DNA from: Silene latifolia
Taxonomy: Eukaryota > Streptophyta > Magnoliopsida > Caryophyllales > Caryophyllaceae
DNA length: 64,000 bases
Direction: 5' to 3'
NCBI RefSeq assembly: GCF_048544455.1
Contig: NC_133526.1
Span: forward strand, 11,734,001 to 11,798,000
Every line of letters starts with the position of its first letter. Positions within the stretch are counted from its first letter, which is position 1. Positions 44,130 to 55,634 of the stretch are shown here, in pieces. A program made the translations under genes and the position numbers. Below the pieces are notes generated by a model. The model was not told where the DNA came from, made no database searches, and worked only from the letters and a program-made list of their open reading frames with translations.

Positions 44130-47100
44130 TTACAAGCCAGACGTAAATGGGACACCAGTGTCAGGTATCCAAGCATCACCAGCCAAAAAGTTCCCTACGG
44201 TGAACTTCCCTGCCTCTACCGGGCTTGTGATCACACGATACCCGGCCCAGTTGACCCGACCCGCTGTAGAAGCCCCGTCCCCATTATTCATGTACTCCCC
44301 ATAATACAAGGTCTTTAGGGCAAAATCTCCGCTCCACGGGGCCCAACCGGCCCGATCCACAACCCGGTCTATATTAGACTTCATGACCACGACGCGTGAG
44401 TACATATGCCAAGGTCTCCCTAGGAATGTTTTGACCGAACCCTGGACAGATCTAAGGTCCGAAGCAGCCTCAATTATCGAGTTATGGATCACGATACCCG
44501 TGTTCTCATTCGGGTCGGTTCTTCCTTGTGCTGTCACTGTATTAATTTGGTTAGACATGGGTTTTCTTGCATAAATGTTACAGTTTTGGAGGACCGCAAC
44601 TGCGTCACCAAAGATGAAGTCAACGGTACCATAAATGTCACAATTTTTATAGAATTGACGTTTGGAGTAGACGTAGAGCGTGTCTTGGTATCCTTTGAAG
44701 CTGCAACTGTAAAAGACGGAGAAATCCGACCCGGATCTTAGGGCTACTGCTTGATGTTTTTGGGGCCCGGCTGTATTCTCGAATGTTATCCCTTTTGCAA
44801 TGAAACCATCCCCGGAAACACCTATTTGTTCATACGGAATATTAATTTCAAACGGAGTACATTTGATTAAATTAAACGGGTTTTCTATCCTATGTCCAGT
44901 AGGCATAGGTTAAGAAAGCAAAAATAGAAAAATTTAAATGTTTTCTTACGAAAAAAAAGTCAAAGTAGTATCTACCGTTATTTAGATTAACGGAATATGA
45001 TTCTCAATATATTTGCGTTTTGTTTGTTAATTTAACTGAAAATGAAGTTAGTTAAAAATTACTCCTTTTGTGTCGGTTATTTGTTGTCCTTTGTCTCAGT
45101 TATTTGTTGTCATTTCTATTTTAAGAATGAACTTGACGAGTAATTTGATCATTCTCATTTAATTTGTTCCACTTGTCATTTAATTATTGGCTCTCTCCTC
45201 TTTTCTTAATCTTTGTGCCAAAACCAAAGGACAAAAATTGACAGGGACGGAGGGAGTATTAAAATATACTCCGCAGTAGCTGAATACTTAAGAGGTAGCC
45301 GCGAAAAAAAATGAAGAAAAAAAAGGTGGATAAGTTTATTAATGAACTTTAAAGTATTTGGTAAAACAACTAAATACTTCGTATCATCGTATGTAAGTGA
45401 AATTTGTAAATTCTCATAAAATTGTTAGCAATTTTGAAAACTTGTAACCTTTTGAAATGACGACCAAAAGAATACCTATTTGTAAATTCTCATAAAATTG
45501 TTAGCAATTTGTAAATTCTCATAAAATTTTCTTTCTGGATTCCAAGAAAAATGTAATACCTATTTCTACATGAAAATATAAAACCACACTAATTTTTTTT
45601 TAAGAATCAGACCAAAATATACCAAAAATTTCCGTTTGCGGTAACCCGGAATAGGGGTGGTCAACAGTACGGGTCAGCCTTGCTAATCCGGACCCGGCCC
45701 GCCTGTGACCCACTGATGAAACCGGCCCGTCTGACCTGGCCCCGGCCCGACCCGCCCTATATCTGGGCCGGTTATGGTTCCCCAAATGTCAAATTCGACC
45801 CGTCCTAGACCCGTGCTCACGGGTCACTTCTGACCCGGCCTGCCCGGATCTGCCTCAACCCGGCCCGTCCCGCCCCTTACCCGAGCCGGTTTTGGGTCTC
45901 CCAAAACCTGACCCGGCCCGGACCCGACCGACCCGCACTGTTGGCCACCCCTAACCCGGAACCCAGAAAGGTTTGTGGCTCCACCATTGTTCATGTTTAT
46001 TGAATCCTTTACATGTGGTTTATATAAAAGTAATCACAAATTCTTGTTTCAAACGGACATTTTTGGTCTTATTTGTCAGACGGATAAAATGTTGCCATTT
46101 TTTAAGAAAATGTAACCAATTAATTCACAAAATGTTATGACTAGAGGTGTCATTTTTTACCCTGAAAATGATGTGAACAATAATGGTAACATGTTATCAG
46201 AAAATAACAACATTTTATTGTAAAATGATGACATATTACCCGTTTTATTTCAGACCAAAAGCAATGGTCTTAAGAAAAACGGACTGAAAAGTAATAGATG
46301 AGACGGATTGGGTGGAGGACGTAGCACCTAATTTTTCCATAAATGGGATTAGTCATTGTATGTAGTAATTATGATGGACGACTACGTGTTGTATTATTTA
46401 GTGCCAATCAAAGCTAAGTGCTGTACATAAGTTGACATGCATGATTATCCTTTTGTTTTGTAGATAAGTTATTCCATCGAATATATGGCTAGATATGGGA
46501 CTTGTACATACAAATGAAGTTTGTACGTTTGAGGTACCCTTTTTCGAACTTGAAACTACGTAAGTGCTAAACAAGTAATTGATTGATAAGGTTGTGGAAG
46601 TTAAGTGGTCAATTTACTTAATTATTCATGTTCCACTATTATTATTTGCAAATTGCCTATCATCTCAAAATGCTCAATCACAATTTTATAATGTTGGAGA
46701 TATGTTGATAGATGAACCAACTCAATCAAAACCCAAAATGCTCAATCACAATATAAATGCCCGAGGGGTTTTGAGGTTGCCAGGATTTGAACCCGGGCCT
46801 GGGCCGCACCCGTATGAAGGAGAGAGAGTTCGACTTATAAGTCCAAGGAGGTTCCATCCCAAAACCAATTGGCAATGGGTGGAGTAACTCCTTGGTTTAT
46901 ATGATAGACAACTCTCTCCTCTTTTTCCAATGTGGGATACTCACATGTGCCTTTATCTTGGGTGAGCTGTATCTTGACATATGTTGAGATATCGACATAA
47001 TATAATTAGGTATATAATATAATATAATATACTCGTATTATATTATATCATATAGAAAAATTATTCAAGCTCCACAATTATTTGCAAATTACCGATCATC

Positions 47101-49316
47101 TCAATCATTTTCTGTTATTTTCTATGGAAAAAATTGTTATAAAAAACTTGGTGCAGTTTCATAATTTATACGGGGTCTAGAAAATAAAATATGATGCGGG
47201 GTAAAAGCTACATGCTAACTCGATCAAATAGTGATTAGCTTGACTCATAAATATCACCTCTCATCACTTTTTCAACTAAACTAAACTAAACTAGTTGACA
47301 TTATTGCATAAATTCGAAAATGATCAACTAATATAAACCATCATCATCATAAGATAGCCTAGATAGGAGGTAAACCAAAGAAACGAATTGAATTAGGGCA
47401 TGATGTACAATTGTACAATAATCTTCCATAATTAAGAGCATAAGATTTTGTTTACCTCTCTCCAATGGCAGAGTCAAGATTAAGTTTAGGGGTGCGAAAA
47501 AATTTTAGGGAGGGTGAATGGGTAATAATATAAATCACTATTGACAACTCCTTCTAAGGCTCTAACCCTTACTTCAAAAGATTAGATTCATTGTTTTAAA
47601 TCACTCTTATACTTTATCAGATCAAACTAAACATAGCTTTAACTAATTACACTAAACAGTAGGTCTCCTGAGAGCGTATTAAGTTCACAAAATAAAAATA
47701 GGTTGGCTAACATACATATTAGATCTAAAAATTAGGGTTTTTCTACATATAAATTTATAATCTCGTATTTTTTCGAATTCGTTCTTGTACCTCTCGTTGT
47801 TCCAAAACATTATCGATATCCCTAAACTTAATGAATCTCTCAAAATACCTAAAATGCACCAATCCATCTCTTTTAAACATTATTTTATGTATTTTTTATT
47901 GATCTTTTGACGATAATTTATCATACCATTGACATAAATACGATTTGTACGTAATTAATTTTATTCCACTCCTTTAAGTATAAACTTTTCTATGATATTT
48001 AGGTTTAGTATGATGTATTTAAAGTCGTAGTACTAAAATCCAATCACCCATAACCTAAGGCAACGTACGTGTTGTTTGGTTGCCTCATTAAAAGTGGGTG
48101 AATTGGAAAAATGAAGGTCGTTTGTTTGCCCAAAATCACGTGAATTGTATTTTCCCACGAGTTTCCAATTATTCCATTATGGAGGAGTTTAATTATTTCC
48201 TAGCGCCCCTTGGTAATTGGAAACTCTCGCATGAATCCAACTCCAGGATGTCAATCAAACAAGTTTTTGGCAATTCACGTGTTTTGTAAAAACATGGGAA
48301 ATTAATTCCCGTATGGCAATCAAACGAGGCCTAAGAAGTACATAGTGCTGCAGTTTATTTATACTAAATCAGTCACATAAATGTTGTTACTCACCAAAAG
48401 TAGCAGAGCGAAACGTTGTATATCCATCTTGAACATTCTTGTTGCTCGTCACGATTGTCGCGTCGATTCCGTCACCTATTAACATCAAATTCTTCATCTT
48501 ATTTGTAATCGCAACGTTTTCGTTATAAATACCTGCTTTTACGTAGATTATGAATCTATTTGTTCCACTTCTTTGTTTTTTCGACGCTGCAATAGCCTCA
48601 GATATCGTCTTAAATTTACCACTACCATCCTTAGCCACCACAAGATTGGCTTCAGTGGTCGGGTTTGACGACTGAAGTAACTTCCTATCAGCGGCGGATG
48701 TCCATGATGGGAAATCCTTGGTTAATAGTCTTCTTCCTCCACCTCCATTGTTCCTAGATGATGAGGTACCACTAGGGTTTGAGTTTATAATGGCCGCGTT
48801 AATTGCGAGCACATTAGTAAGCGATTTGGAGAAATTACTGGTCAAAGATAACGGAGACGACTCTAAATGAAATGGTAAGTTGAAGTCAAGGAATCCATTT
48901 TTGCAAGTTTCATAATTGGTAGTAGCTGCACTTAAATAAGTTTGAATATCGTCTAAGTGAGCTGGAATATTTGAAGATAAACGGGTTTGGGTCAATTGTT
49001 GGATAGTATCGTCATAAAGTTCTAAACAATCATTCCATGCCATCCTAGTTCGATCATTGACCGAACCAAAGTCCATCGATGAGATGTATTGATGGACCTG
49101 TCTGGCATGGTCAAGGGTAATTTTGAAAGCATAATCGCGAATTAAGAAAGTCGTTTCTTGTGAGGTTTTTAACATATTAGACTTGCCGATGAATGAATGA
49201 CAATCTTGTGGAGAATGAGTTTGGTCGCATGACAACTTTATATTGCCATGCACGACGTTAGGAATACTAACAATTGAACATATTAACGTAAGAATTGGTA
49301 TGACAAGACTGTCCAT
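44130..49316 (-). CDS. Pectin methylesterase with PMEI pro-region (type I PME)
   Basis: It demethylates cell-wall homogalacturonan. There are two exons on the minus strand: 49316-48395 and 44821-44130, with a GT (48394) to AG (44822) intron, giving 537 residues. Residues 1-24 are a signal peptide. Residues about 25-175 form the pectinesterase-inhibitor pro-domain, with four cysteines (30, 39, 97, 138). RRLL (195-198) and RKLL (211-214) are subtilase-type processing sites. The catalytic domain runs from about 222 to 537, with AGIYNE, QAVALR (Q331), YQDTLY (Q353, D354), VDFIFG (D375) and LGRPW (R443, W445); the spacings equal those of carrot PME. All catalytic residues are present, so it looks functional. 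The start at 49316 is the first ATG and gives a normal signal peptide. The intron, at the usual PME position after SATF, is unusually long (3.57 kb) and full of transposons. Confidence 0.95.
45060..45258. mobile_element. Stowaway MITE (Tc1/mariner)
   Basis: The ends read TACTCCTTTTGTGTCGG on the left and GGGACGGAGGGAGTA on the right, the standard Stowaway termini with TA target duplication. It is about 200 bp and non-coding, inside the PME intron. Confidence 0.8.
45652..45953. mobile_element. hAT-type MITE with exact 8-bp TSD
   Basis: Terminal inverted repeats TAGGGGTGGTCAACAGTACG and (inverted) TAGGGGTGGCCAACAGTGCG bound a 302-bp GC-rich element. An exact 8-bp target duplication ACCCGGAA is at 45644-45651 and 45954-45961. 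The interior is a run of CCGGCCCG/GACCCG motifs, much richer in GC than the intron around it. No transposase. Confidence 0.9.
46775..46945 (-). mobile_element. TRIM-like LTR remnant
   Basis: On the minus strand it starts TGTGAGTATCCCACATTGG and includes CCACCCATTGCCAATTGG and ACGGGTGCGGCCCAG. Related sequence occurs at 61609-61790. This looks like a solo LTR of a short non-autonomous retrotransposon. Confidence 0.5.
48063..48332. mobile_element. Possible MITE at the exon 1 side of the PME intron
   Basis: The ends contain GTGTTGTTTGGTTGCC (left) and, inverted, GGCCTCGTTTGATTGCC (right), a common terminal motif of plant hAT/Harbinger MITEs. I could not find a convincing target duplication. Confidence 0.35.
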
Positions 49317-49435
49317 TGAGCAAACGAAATAAATTTGACAAATTGACAAATTGACAATATATGTTATGGAAGGTTATTAGGATTTATGTATTTAATTAAT
49401 GACTATGATAAAGAACTTTGATGAAAGGATGCACA

Positions 49436-49443
49436 TATTTATA
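49436..49443 (-). promoter_or_regulatory. TATA box of the PME gene
   Basis: On the minus strand CCTATAAATATGTGC lies 120 bp upstream of the start codon at 49316. This would place the transcription start near 49405 with a 5' UTR of about 90 bases. Confidence 0.65.
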
Positions 49444-50494
49444 GGGAGTTACGTTAGGCATAGGATGTGGTTACAAGTTTACAACTTAGAAATATGTCAA
49501 AGGACTTGTTATGGTTGAGGAAAAGTCCTCCATGTGATGTTAGAAAGCAATGTGTTTGATGTTTAGTTTATGACGTGTAGCCAAGGGGAGAATCCAGTAA
49601 TATTTATGGTTATTACGGTAAACACCAATGAAAAGATGTCGTTATTAATTGGTACCTAAATAACTGAACAATGGGTCGAGATTGTTCGGGTCGTGTCATG
49701 ACCACGACTGTGGCTGCAACGAGCCCGGGCCTGATAGTGGGCAGGCAAACCAAGTTAAGGTAACATCGAATTTTTAAAACAAATAATATTTTTCGAAGTA
49801 CAATCAGCGGGGAAAAGTCAAAATCCATATAGTTCTCTACTTAACTAACTAATAAGTATGGCTTCCTCAACTTCAGCGCCAGTACCCGCAACAGATTAAC
49901 CTCTATTGTCATTATTCAATCATCTTGTTCTTCACCATAGGCATATTTAACTTATTGATGTCGTTTTTCAGCTTGATCTTAATCTTTCTTGTATACACAC
50001 ATTTTTTACGGTATTGGGATTCAAACTTGATCATTTTTCATCTAGGACTCTCCTATGTGTACTAAAAGCAGACTCGGTCGTAATGATACTACTAGTATAT
50101 ATATCTCTACACTTTCGGATAGTACAACTTGTACAAGATTAGATTTAATAATTAGGCCAAATAGATGTTCTATAATGTTTGAATATCGGTTTGAACTCCT
50201 TAGGCGGACTTATGGTCAAAGGTAAAATATTTATAAATAACATAAGTGGTAGAAGAGTTTTAAGAACTAGAGGAGATGAAGGGGGGAATAAGACAAAACG
50301 GCCTGCTATGAATGGAATTCTTAGTCACCGGAGGCCAACATACGCTTTTTTGAGTCCAATTGTTGATGGCCGTGTTCTCCACATGAAGAGTAAGACTAAG
50401 GGAATGCGTGAATATAAACTGGGGGATCTTGAATTCCAAAGGGTCTTTACAACAGCAATAGAAGAAGAAGAAAAAGAAGAAGAAGATGATGATG
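49444..50494. other. PME upstream region
   Basis: This is AT-rich DNA presumably holding the PME promoter. An open frame of about 117 codons near 50179-50532 (plus strand) has no ATG at its 5' end, no recognisable domain and an E/D-rich low-complexity tail that runs into the repeat at 50495. I do not call it a gene. Confidence 0.5.
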
Positions 50495-51985
50495 GCGCTA
50501 TGGCGACACCCGGTGTTACTGAAATTCAGTAACACCTTAATAAAATAATAAAAATAAATAGAAAAATCTAAATTTAATTTTGATTTTGCGCCAAAATCAG
50601 AAGGGTGTACGTGTAATTTAGTATCCAATCTAAGTATTCAACATATTTGAAAAATTAGTCGAGTACTCCGTATTAATCTAGTCTACCCATTAATGTGCAT
50701 CACATCACAGTTAATAGTTCTTCATCACAATCAAACAAATCATTTTGAAATCGTAAAGTCTTAATTGTTTTTAATTTCATAGTGATGATAATTTAACTTG
50801 CACTATCACAAATTTCGATTTATTTAGTTTTGATATTAGTGTATAGATGTAGTGTAGTATGTTGAAAATTATTTCTTTTGATAAATTAGAAATTTAGAAT
50901 AATGGAGATGGAGATTGAAAAAAATCTTGTTGTGGAATTGGCTGAGGAAGAAAACATCAGAATTCATAAACATGAAAGGAAACGACCAGTCCTATTGTGC
51001 ATAAACATGAATGTGTCCTTTTAATGAAACTTCAATAGTTAATAAATGGAGCATTCACAATTGATGACAATGGAGTTCGCATTCAATATTCAGTTCCTAC
51101 AATTTTGGGGTGGATCAATACCTGAAAATCTATTAGTTAAGCTTTTGTTTTACGTAGTTGCTCATTCATGGACGAGTTTTACTCTTTCATGAACTTTTTT
51201 TCATTATTTTTCCATAGCATGCCCTTTGCCTAGAAACAAAACAAAAAAAACTCTCTAATTTTCTCCCTCACAAATTTAATCGAATCCACAAAATTAGTCA
51301 AATCCGTCAAATTACACAATTATGGATGGTAATTCTCGTATCGATCGAGTAATAATTCTAATTCTTAATTTTATCAATTATATTATAAAAGTATCAAATT
51401 AAAGAATTGGTTTACCCTAATTAATTTAGGGTTTGTTTAAACTGTTTCGACATTGGCGTGCGGGACGGCCATAAAAGAGTATAGAGTATACTTTCCGGCG
51501 GCAGTACATGAGTAGATTGAACACAATGTTACTGCGCTACTCCTTTTGCTTGTTTGATTTTTTCGTTTTTCTTTTTTTAAATGTGTTGTATTTCTTTTTT
51601 TAATAGTCTGAGGAGGTTGTCAAGACGGCTGGTGGTACAATGGAGGCAGCAGTGAGGGTGGTGAATGGTGGCTAACGGGTTGTGGTGGTAGTTAAAGTGA
51701 GAAAATGGTAAATGAAAGAGAGAGAATGAGAGAAGGGTATTAAAATGAAAATCATTAAAATAAAAAGGGTATTATGGTCATTTATGTCCATGAAAGAGTA
51801 AACTCGTACATGAATGAGCATCACCCTTGTTTTATTGTTTGCAATATTTAAAATTCCTAAATTACCCTTTTTGATTAATTCGTTTGAAATTCAAAAACTA
51901 ACGGAGGAAATGAAAAAATTTCAACAATTTACAATTATGCCCCGGGTGTTACTCAAACTGAGTAACACCTGGTGTCGCTATATCA
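50495..51985. mobile_element. DNA transposon with palindromic inverted ends
   Basis: The left end (about 50500-50537) reads GCGACACC, two bases, then a 25-bp palindrome beginning GGTGTTACTGAA. The right end (about 51946-51985), inverted, reads GCGACACCAGGTGTTACTCA followed by its own palindrome. About 34 bp of inverted repeat with a few mismatches bound roughly 1.5 kb, non-coding and AT-rich, which contains a Mutator-like MITE (51154-51826). The superfamily is not certain; flanking TAT on both sides could be the target duplication. Confidence 0.55.
51154..51826. mobile_element. Mutator-like MITE, copy 1
   Basis: The inverted ends are GTAGTTGCTCATTCATGGAC and (inverted) GGGTGATGCTCATTCATGTA, about 38 bp long and continuing with ACGAGTTT(T)ACTCTTTCATG. 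Flanks TTGTTTTAC (51145-51153) and TTGTTTTAT (51827-51835) match at 8 of 9 bases, the 9-bp duplication of Mutator-like elements. 673 bp, no transposase. It is the same family as 52909-59172. Confidence 0.78.
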
Positions 51986-52908
51986 TTTTCCTTATAAAAT
52001 TAGGTGAAGTTAGTTTATGATTAAAAAAATCGTGTTATTTGGCATTTTAGACGCCCTAGAGTTAGATTCACCTCCCACCTCTATATCTTGATAAAAAATA
52101 TTGTACTAATTAAAGTAACTTATTAATGTTGCCACTCACAAGTCATAAGGGTCCAAGCTGAAACAAAAGTTCAGCTCTAATACAAGTCGCGCATGAACTC
52201 ACATGACCTTCAATGCTAATTACGATTTATTGGTGGAGTTAGGGGGGTTAGCAGGGGTCCTCGTCCTCTCTGGCGGTTGAGATTTTCAAAATTTTAGTTA
52301 AATTTTTGAATTTTTTTCAGGTGTACTTTATATTATTACTCATTCGCACTCCATAAAAATTTTCGTACCCCTTAAACTTAAATCCTGAAGCCGCAACTGA
52401 TTATGATCAACTTCAAATGCTGCTAGAATTAACCAGTATTTGTTTGTTTTAATTTCAGCACACGTAATACTATCTCGTGAAGCTTTAAAGGAGTTAGGTA
52501 CGAGTTGTTAGCATGTTCATGTAATGTTTGCTTTAGTTACAACTTTCGTTATTGCTAATTATGAATTAAGTTGGTATGTAGCCTCAGTCACAGAATAGTC
52601 TTCTGGGGCAACAATGCAACATACTAGTTTCAGGTCCCAAATTCGCCATCTGGGCCAACACATACATGTTTGTGGTGTATGGATTACGTTAATAATGTGT
52701 GGCTAATTAGTTGTAACCACTCACTTCAATTGATTACATGAGATTAACTTCTCAAACAGGTCGGGTCAATTTAAATACGAGTCTGATTATATGGGCCAAT
52801 AGGGTAGAGTTAGAAAACGGGTTAGAAAATAATTTTTAAACCCTTTCTTTTACCATGTTTTAAATAAAAAAAATTAAACAAACTAAATTATATTTACAAT
52901 TAATATTT
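51986..52908. other. AT-rich DNA with a hAT-like repeat
   Basis: No gene is seen. At about 52213-52404 a short repeat is bounded by GGTGGAGTTAGGGGGGTTAG on the left and, inverted, GTTGCGGCTTCAGGATTTAA on the right. The right end is the same family as repeats at 47468 and 62861. Confidence 0.45.
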
Positions 52909-53139
52909 GTAGTTGCTCTTTCATGTACAAACTTTACTCTTTTATGGACTTTTCGTCATTTGTTTTCCATACTTTGCCCTTGCCAAAAAGAAAATTATCA
53001 AATTATCAAATTCTCTATATTCTCTTCCTCACAAAATCAATCAAATCGGACAAATTAATCAATTAGGGACTCGTGTCAATACAGCATATACTACTCATTA
53101 GCATTTCTATACAAAATTATGGCCAAATAATCACAAATA

Positions 53140-53363
53140 GGATTATACATCCAGTTGTACCATAAGCATGGTACATCCAAGTATAAGAATTCGAGCTTAC
53201 TTGTAATTTTTCCTGAGCTAATTTAAATTTCATGTTTTTAATGTGTAAATGAATGAACTCAATACTTTCTAATAAAGCTCATATTCTTTAATATAAAGCT
53301 CGGATACTTTGACACAAAGCTCAGGTTCTACACCGTACAACATATACATCTGGTTGTATAGTC
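53140..53363. mobile_element. Small MITE with internal tandem repeats, copy A
   Basis: Inverted ends GGATTATACATCCAGTTGTA and GGACTATACAACCAGATGTA bound about 225 bp. The interior has short repeats built on AAGCTC (AAAGCTCATATTCTTT, AAAGCTCGGATACTTT, AAAGCTCAGG). A related copy is at 59588-59835. Confidence 0.6.
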
Positions 53364-53659
53364 CATGAATTGCCAAATAATCCCCATTTATTGCATTTTG
53401 TCGCCCTCCTACATGTTGCTTCAGTCATTGCTCTCATTCTTTTTCGAACAAACGGAATCGGTATTCTTACTGATTGTTTGTTGGAGTATCAAGATTTTTG
53501 CTTCCCTTTTCTTATTTTGTATCCTAAGTACAATTATTGCAAACGATAATAATCACAAATAGCGGGGACGTATGGAGTAATAAGTTCGAATTAATTGATC
53601 AAAATTCAGAATTTTCAAAAATGAACATCCCTAATTAATTAAGGCATTTCCAGAAATGA

Positions 53660-53913
53660 TGTTACAGTAATCCAGGAGTGTACCTTGAAACACTCGAGCT
53701 TTACTGACAATGGCGGAAATATAGAGAGAAAGAGGATGGGAGAATAAGAGAGAAAGAATGATTTTGTATTAATATTCTGAATGAATGAGATATTACATCA
53801 GAGAATGTATTTATAAGCTATAACAAGAATAACAATCAGAAACAAACTAATGCCAGCTCATCTTTGATTGGCTAACTAACAACCTATGTAACTAACTCTT
53901 TGCTACTATAACA
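53660..53913 (-). repeat. Reina 3' LTR
   Basis: This is a 254-bp LTR. The purine-rich sequence CTCAAGGGGGTAGGAA (minus strand) lies directly upstream of it in element order. A minus-strand TATA box (TTATAAATA) is near 53809-53817. Confidence 0.92.
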
Positions 53914-53942
53914 TTCCTACCCCCTTGAGAATAGACTTGACC

Positions 53943-54461
53943 TCAAGTCTGAACAACAAAAGTAGGAAACTTCTGTTCAAAAGCTTCTGCCCACTCCCAT
54001 GTAGCCTCAGATGCAGGGTATCCTGTCCATTGCACAAGATATCGTACCACGCAAAGAGATTCTCGTCTCTTCACAACTCTCCTGTCGAGTATAGCAAGGG
54101 GTTGTACATCAGCATCACCTTCTTTACCATGAAACCACTCAGGAATATAAGAAACAACAGGTAATGTGCCTCTAAATTTCTTCAATTGGGACACATGAAA
54201 AACATTATGAATGAGAGCTCTAGCAGGCAATTTCAACTTATAAGCTACCTTCCCCACTGTATCAGTTATCTGAAATGGCCCATAGTATTTAGGAGAAAGC
54301 TTCTCATTGCTTCTTGAGGCCACTGAAATCTGCATGTACTTCTGAAGTTTTAGCCATACCCAATCCCCTAGCATAAACTGCCGGTCGGACCTATTCTTAT
54401 CAGCCTGCACCTTCATTCGATTTTGAGCTCTTTGTAAATGATGCTTCAATGTGTTGATCAT
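53943..54461 (-). CDS. Reina pol C-terminal part with chromodomain
   Basis: This contains the end of integrase, with a GPF/Y-like module (YYGPFQITD) and HNVFHVSQLK, and then a chromodomain (VRYLVQWTGY, EATWEW) at the extreme C-terminus. Chromodomains direct chromovirus integration toward particular chromatin. Part of the fossil element. Confidence 0.85.
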   Translation of the reverse strand: MINTLKHHLQRAQNRMKVQADKNRSDRQFMLGDWVWLKLQKYMQISVASRSNEKLSPKYYGPFQITDTVGKVAYKLKLPARALIHNVFHVSQLKKFRGTLPVVSYIPEWFHGKEGDADVQPLAILDRRVVKRRESLCVVRYLVQWTGYPASEATWEWAEAFEQKFPTFVVQT

Positions 54462-54470
54462 ACCCTCCCT

Positions 54471-55634
54471 TCATTGTAAAGTTCTATCCACCATAGCTAC
54501 ATTGGTCTCCCCAGGAAGATAAGGCAAATGTAGGGGTGGTGGTTGATTGTATACCACTTCATAGGGAGTAAGCTTTAAGGCTGTATGGAAGTTGGTATTA
54601 TACCACCATTCAGCAAGAGGTAACCATAGATACCAATCCTTGGGATGTTCACTGGTCATGCATCTTAGAAAGGTCTCCAAACATCGATTAACCACCTCAG
54701 TTTGTCCATCAGTCTGGGGATGATAAGAGGAAGATAGAAGGAGATTCGAACCATGGATGGAGAATAAAGCTTGCCAAAAGTGACTCAAGAATACAGCATC
54801 CCTGTCACTTACAATGCTACGAGGCCAGCCATGCAATTTAAACACATTATCAAGATATGTTTGAGCAACACCAACTGCAGTATAAGGATGAGAAAGTGCC
54901 ATGAAATGAGCATACTTACTCAGGCGATCTACCACCACAAAAATCACCTCTTTACCTTGTGATTTAGGTAATCCTGTAATAAAATCCATTGAAATGTCCA
55001 TCCAAACGTCTTCAGGAATGGGGAGAGGTTGCAGTAATCCCGGAGATGCTGCATTATCATATTTGTTGGCCTGACATACTTGACAATTTCTTATGAAATT
55101 GTTAATAAATTTGTTCATGCCTCTCCATGTAAATAATGCTTTGACTCTTTTGCTGGTAGCATCTCTGCCAGAATGCCCCCCTTGAGGTGACTCATGATAC
55201 CATTGAAGTATAGTGTTTTTTAAAAAGTCATCAGACCCAATAAGTATCTTCCCTTTTTTCCTGATTAGTCCATTAACCAATGTGTACCCAGGAACTAATT
55301 GTTGTTCTTGAAGCTGGTCAAGTATATGTGATAAGGAGGGGTCAATAGCATAACTATCTTGAATCTTTTTATCCAAATTAGATTGCACAACAGATAAAGC
55401 CAGCACAAGAACCTCAGAACCGACTACCCTTGACAGTGCATCAGCAGCCAAATTTTCCTTCCCACTCCTATATTGGATTTCATAATCAAACCCCATAAGT
55501 TTTGATAACCAAAATTGTTGGAATGGTGTAGAGACTTTTTGTTGAAGTAACCATTTGAGACTCTTCTGGTCTGTTTTAATTATAAAACGTTGACCAGATA
55601 GATATTGTTCCCACTTTTGTACAGCTGCAACCAC
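54471..55634 (-). CDS. Reina RNase H end and integrase
   Basis: This starts in the RNase H connection (TDQKSLKWLLQQK) and continues into integrase, with the HHCC zinc module (CQVCQANK), the DDE core (DISMDFITGLP, VSDRDAVF, TDGQTEVVNR) and LTPYEVVY. Part of the fossil element. Confidence 0.88.
   Translation of the reverse strand: MVAAVQKWEQYLSGQRFIIKTDQKSLKWLLQQKVSTPFQQFWLSKLMGFDYEIQYRSGKENLAADALSRVVGSEVLVLALSVVQSNLDKKIQDSYAIDPSLSHILDQLQEQQLVPGYTLVNGLIRKKGKILIGSDDFLKNTILQWYHESPQGGHSGRDATSKRVKALFTWRGMNKFINNFIRNCQVCQANKYDNAASPGLLQPLPIPEDVWMDISMDFITGLPKSQGKEVIFVVVDRLSKYAHFMALSHPYTAVGVAQTYLDNVFKLHGWPRSIVSDRDAVFLSHFWQALFSIHGSNLLLSSSYHPQTDGQTEVVNRCLETFLRCMTSEHPKDWYLWLPLAEWWYNTNFHTALKLTPYEVVYNQPPPLHLPYLPGETNVAMVDRTLQ

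Larger units (their letters stand above)
44822..48394 (-). other. Large TE-rich intron of the PME gene
   Basis: This 3.57-kb intron has a consensus donor (GTGAGT) and an AAATAG acceptor. It holds a Stowaway MITE (45060-45258), a hAT MITE (45652-45953), a hairpin-prone segment with ends containing AAACGGAC (about 46045-46305), a TRIM-like LTR (about 46775-46945), a hAT-like fragment (about 47468-47520) and a possible TGTTTGGTTGCC-ended MITE (about 48063-48332). The rest is AT-rich and featureless. Confidence 0.85.

Noticed and set aside
44822-44906. Exon 2 of PME beginning at the in-frame ATG at 44906
   Set aside because: The sequence from 44906 to 44822 is not PME-like, and a good acceptor at 44822 restores the family sequence in phase with the exon 1 donor.
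46760-46800. tRNA gene suggested by a perfect B box
   Set aside because: There is no A box at the right distance and no cloverleaf; it is better explained as part of a TRIM-like LTR.
49317-49349. An upstream start for the PME gene
   Set aside because: The frame extends 33 bases upstream but the first codon is TTG. The ATG at 49316 gives a proper signal peptide.
50179-50532. Protein-coding gene of about 117 codons
   Set aside because: It has no ATG at the start of the frame, no known domain and a low-complexity acidic tail ending in a transposon terminus.
53570-53659. Stowaway MITE ending GGGGACGTATGGAGTA near 53563-53578
   Set aside because: Only one end is visible. No matching left terminus could be found, so it was not annotated.
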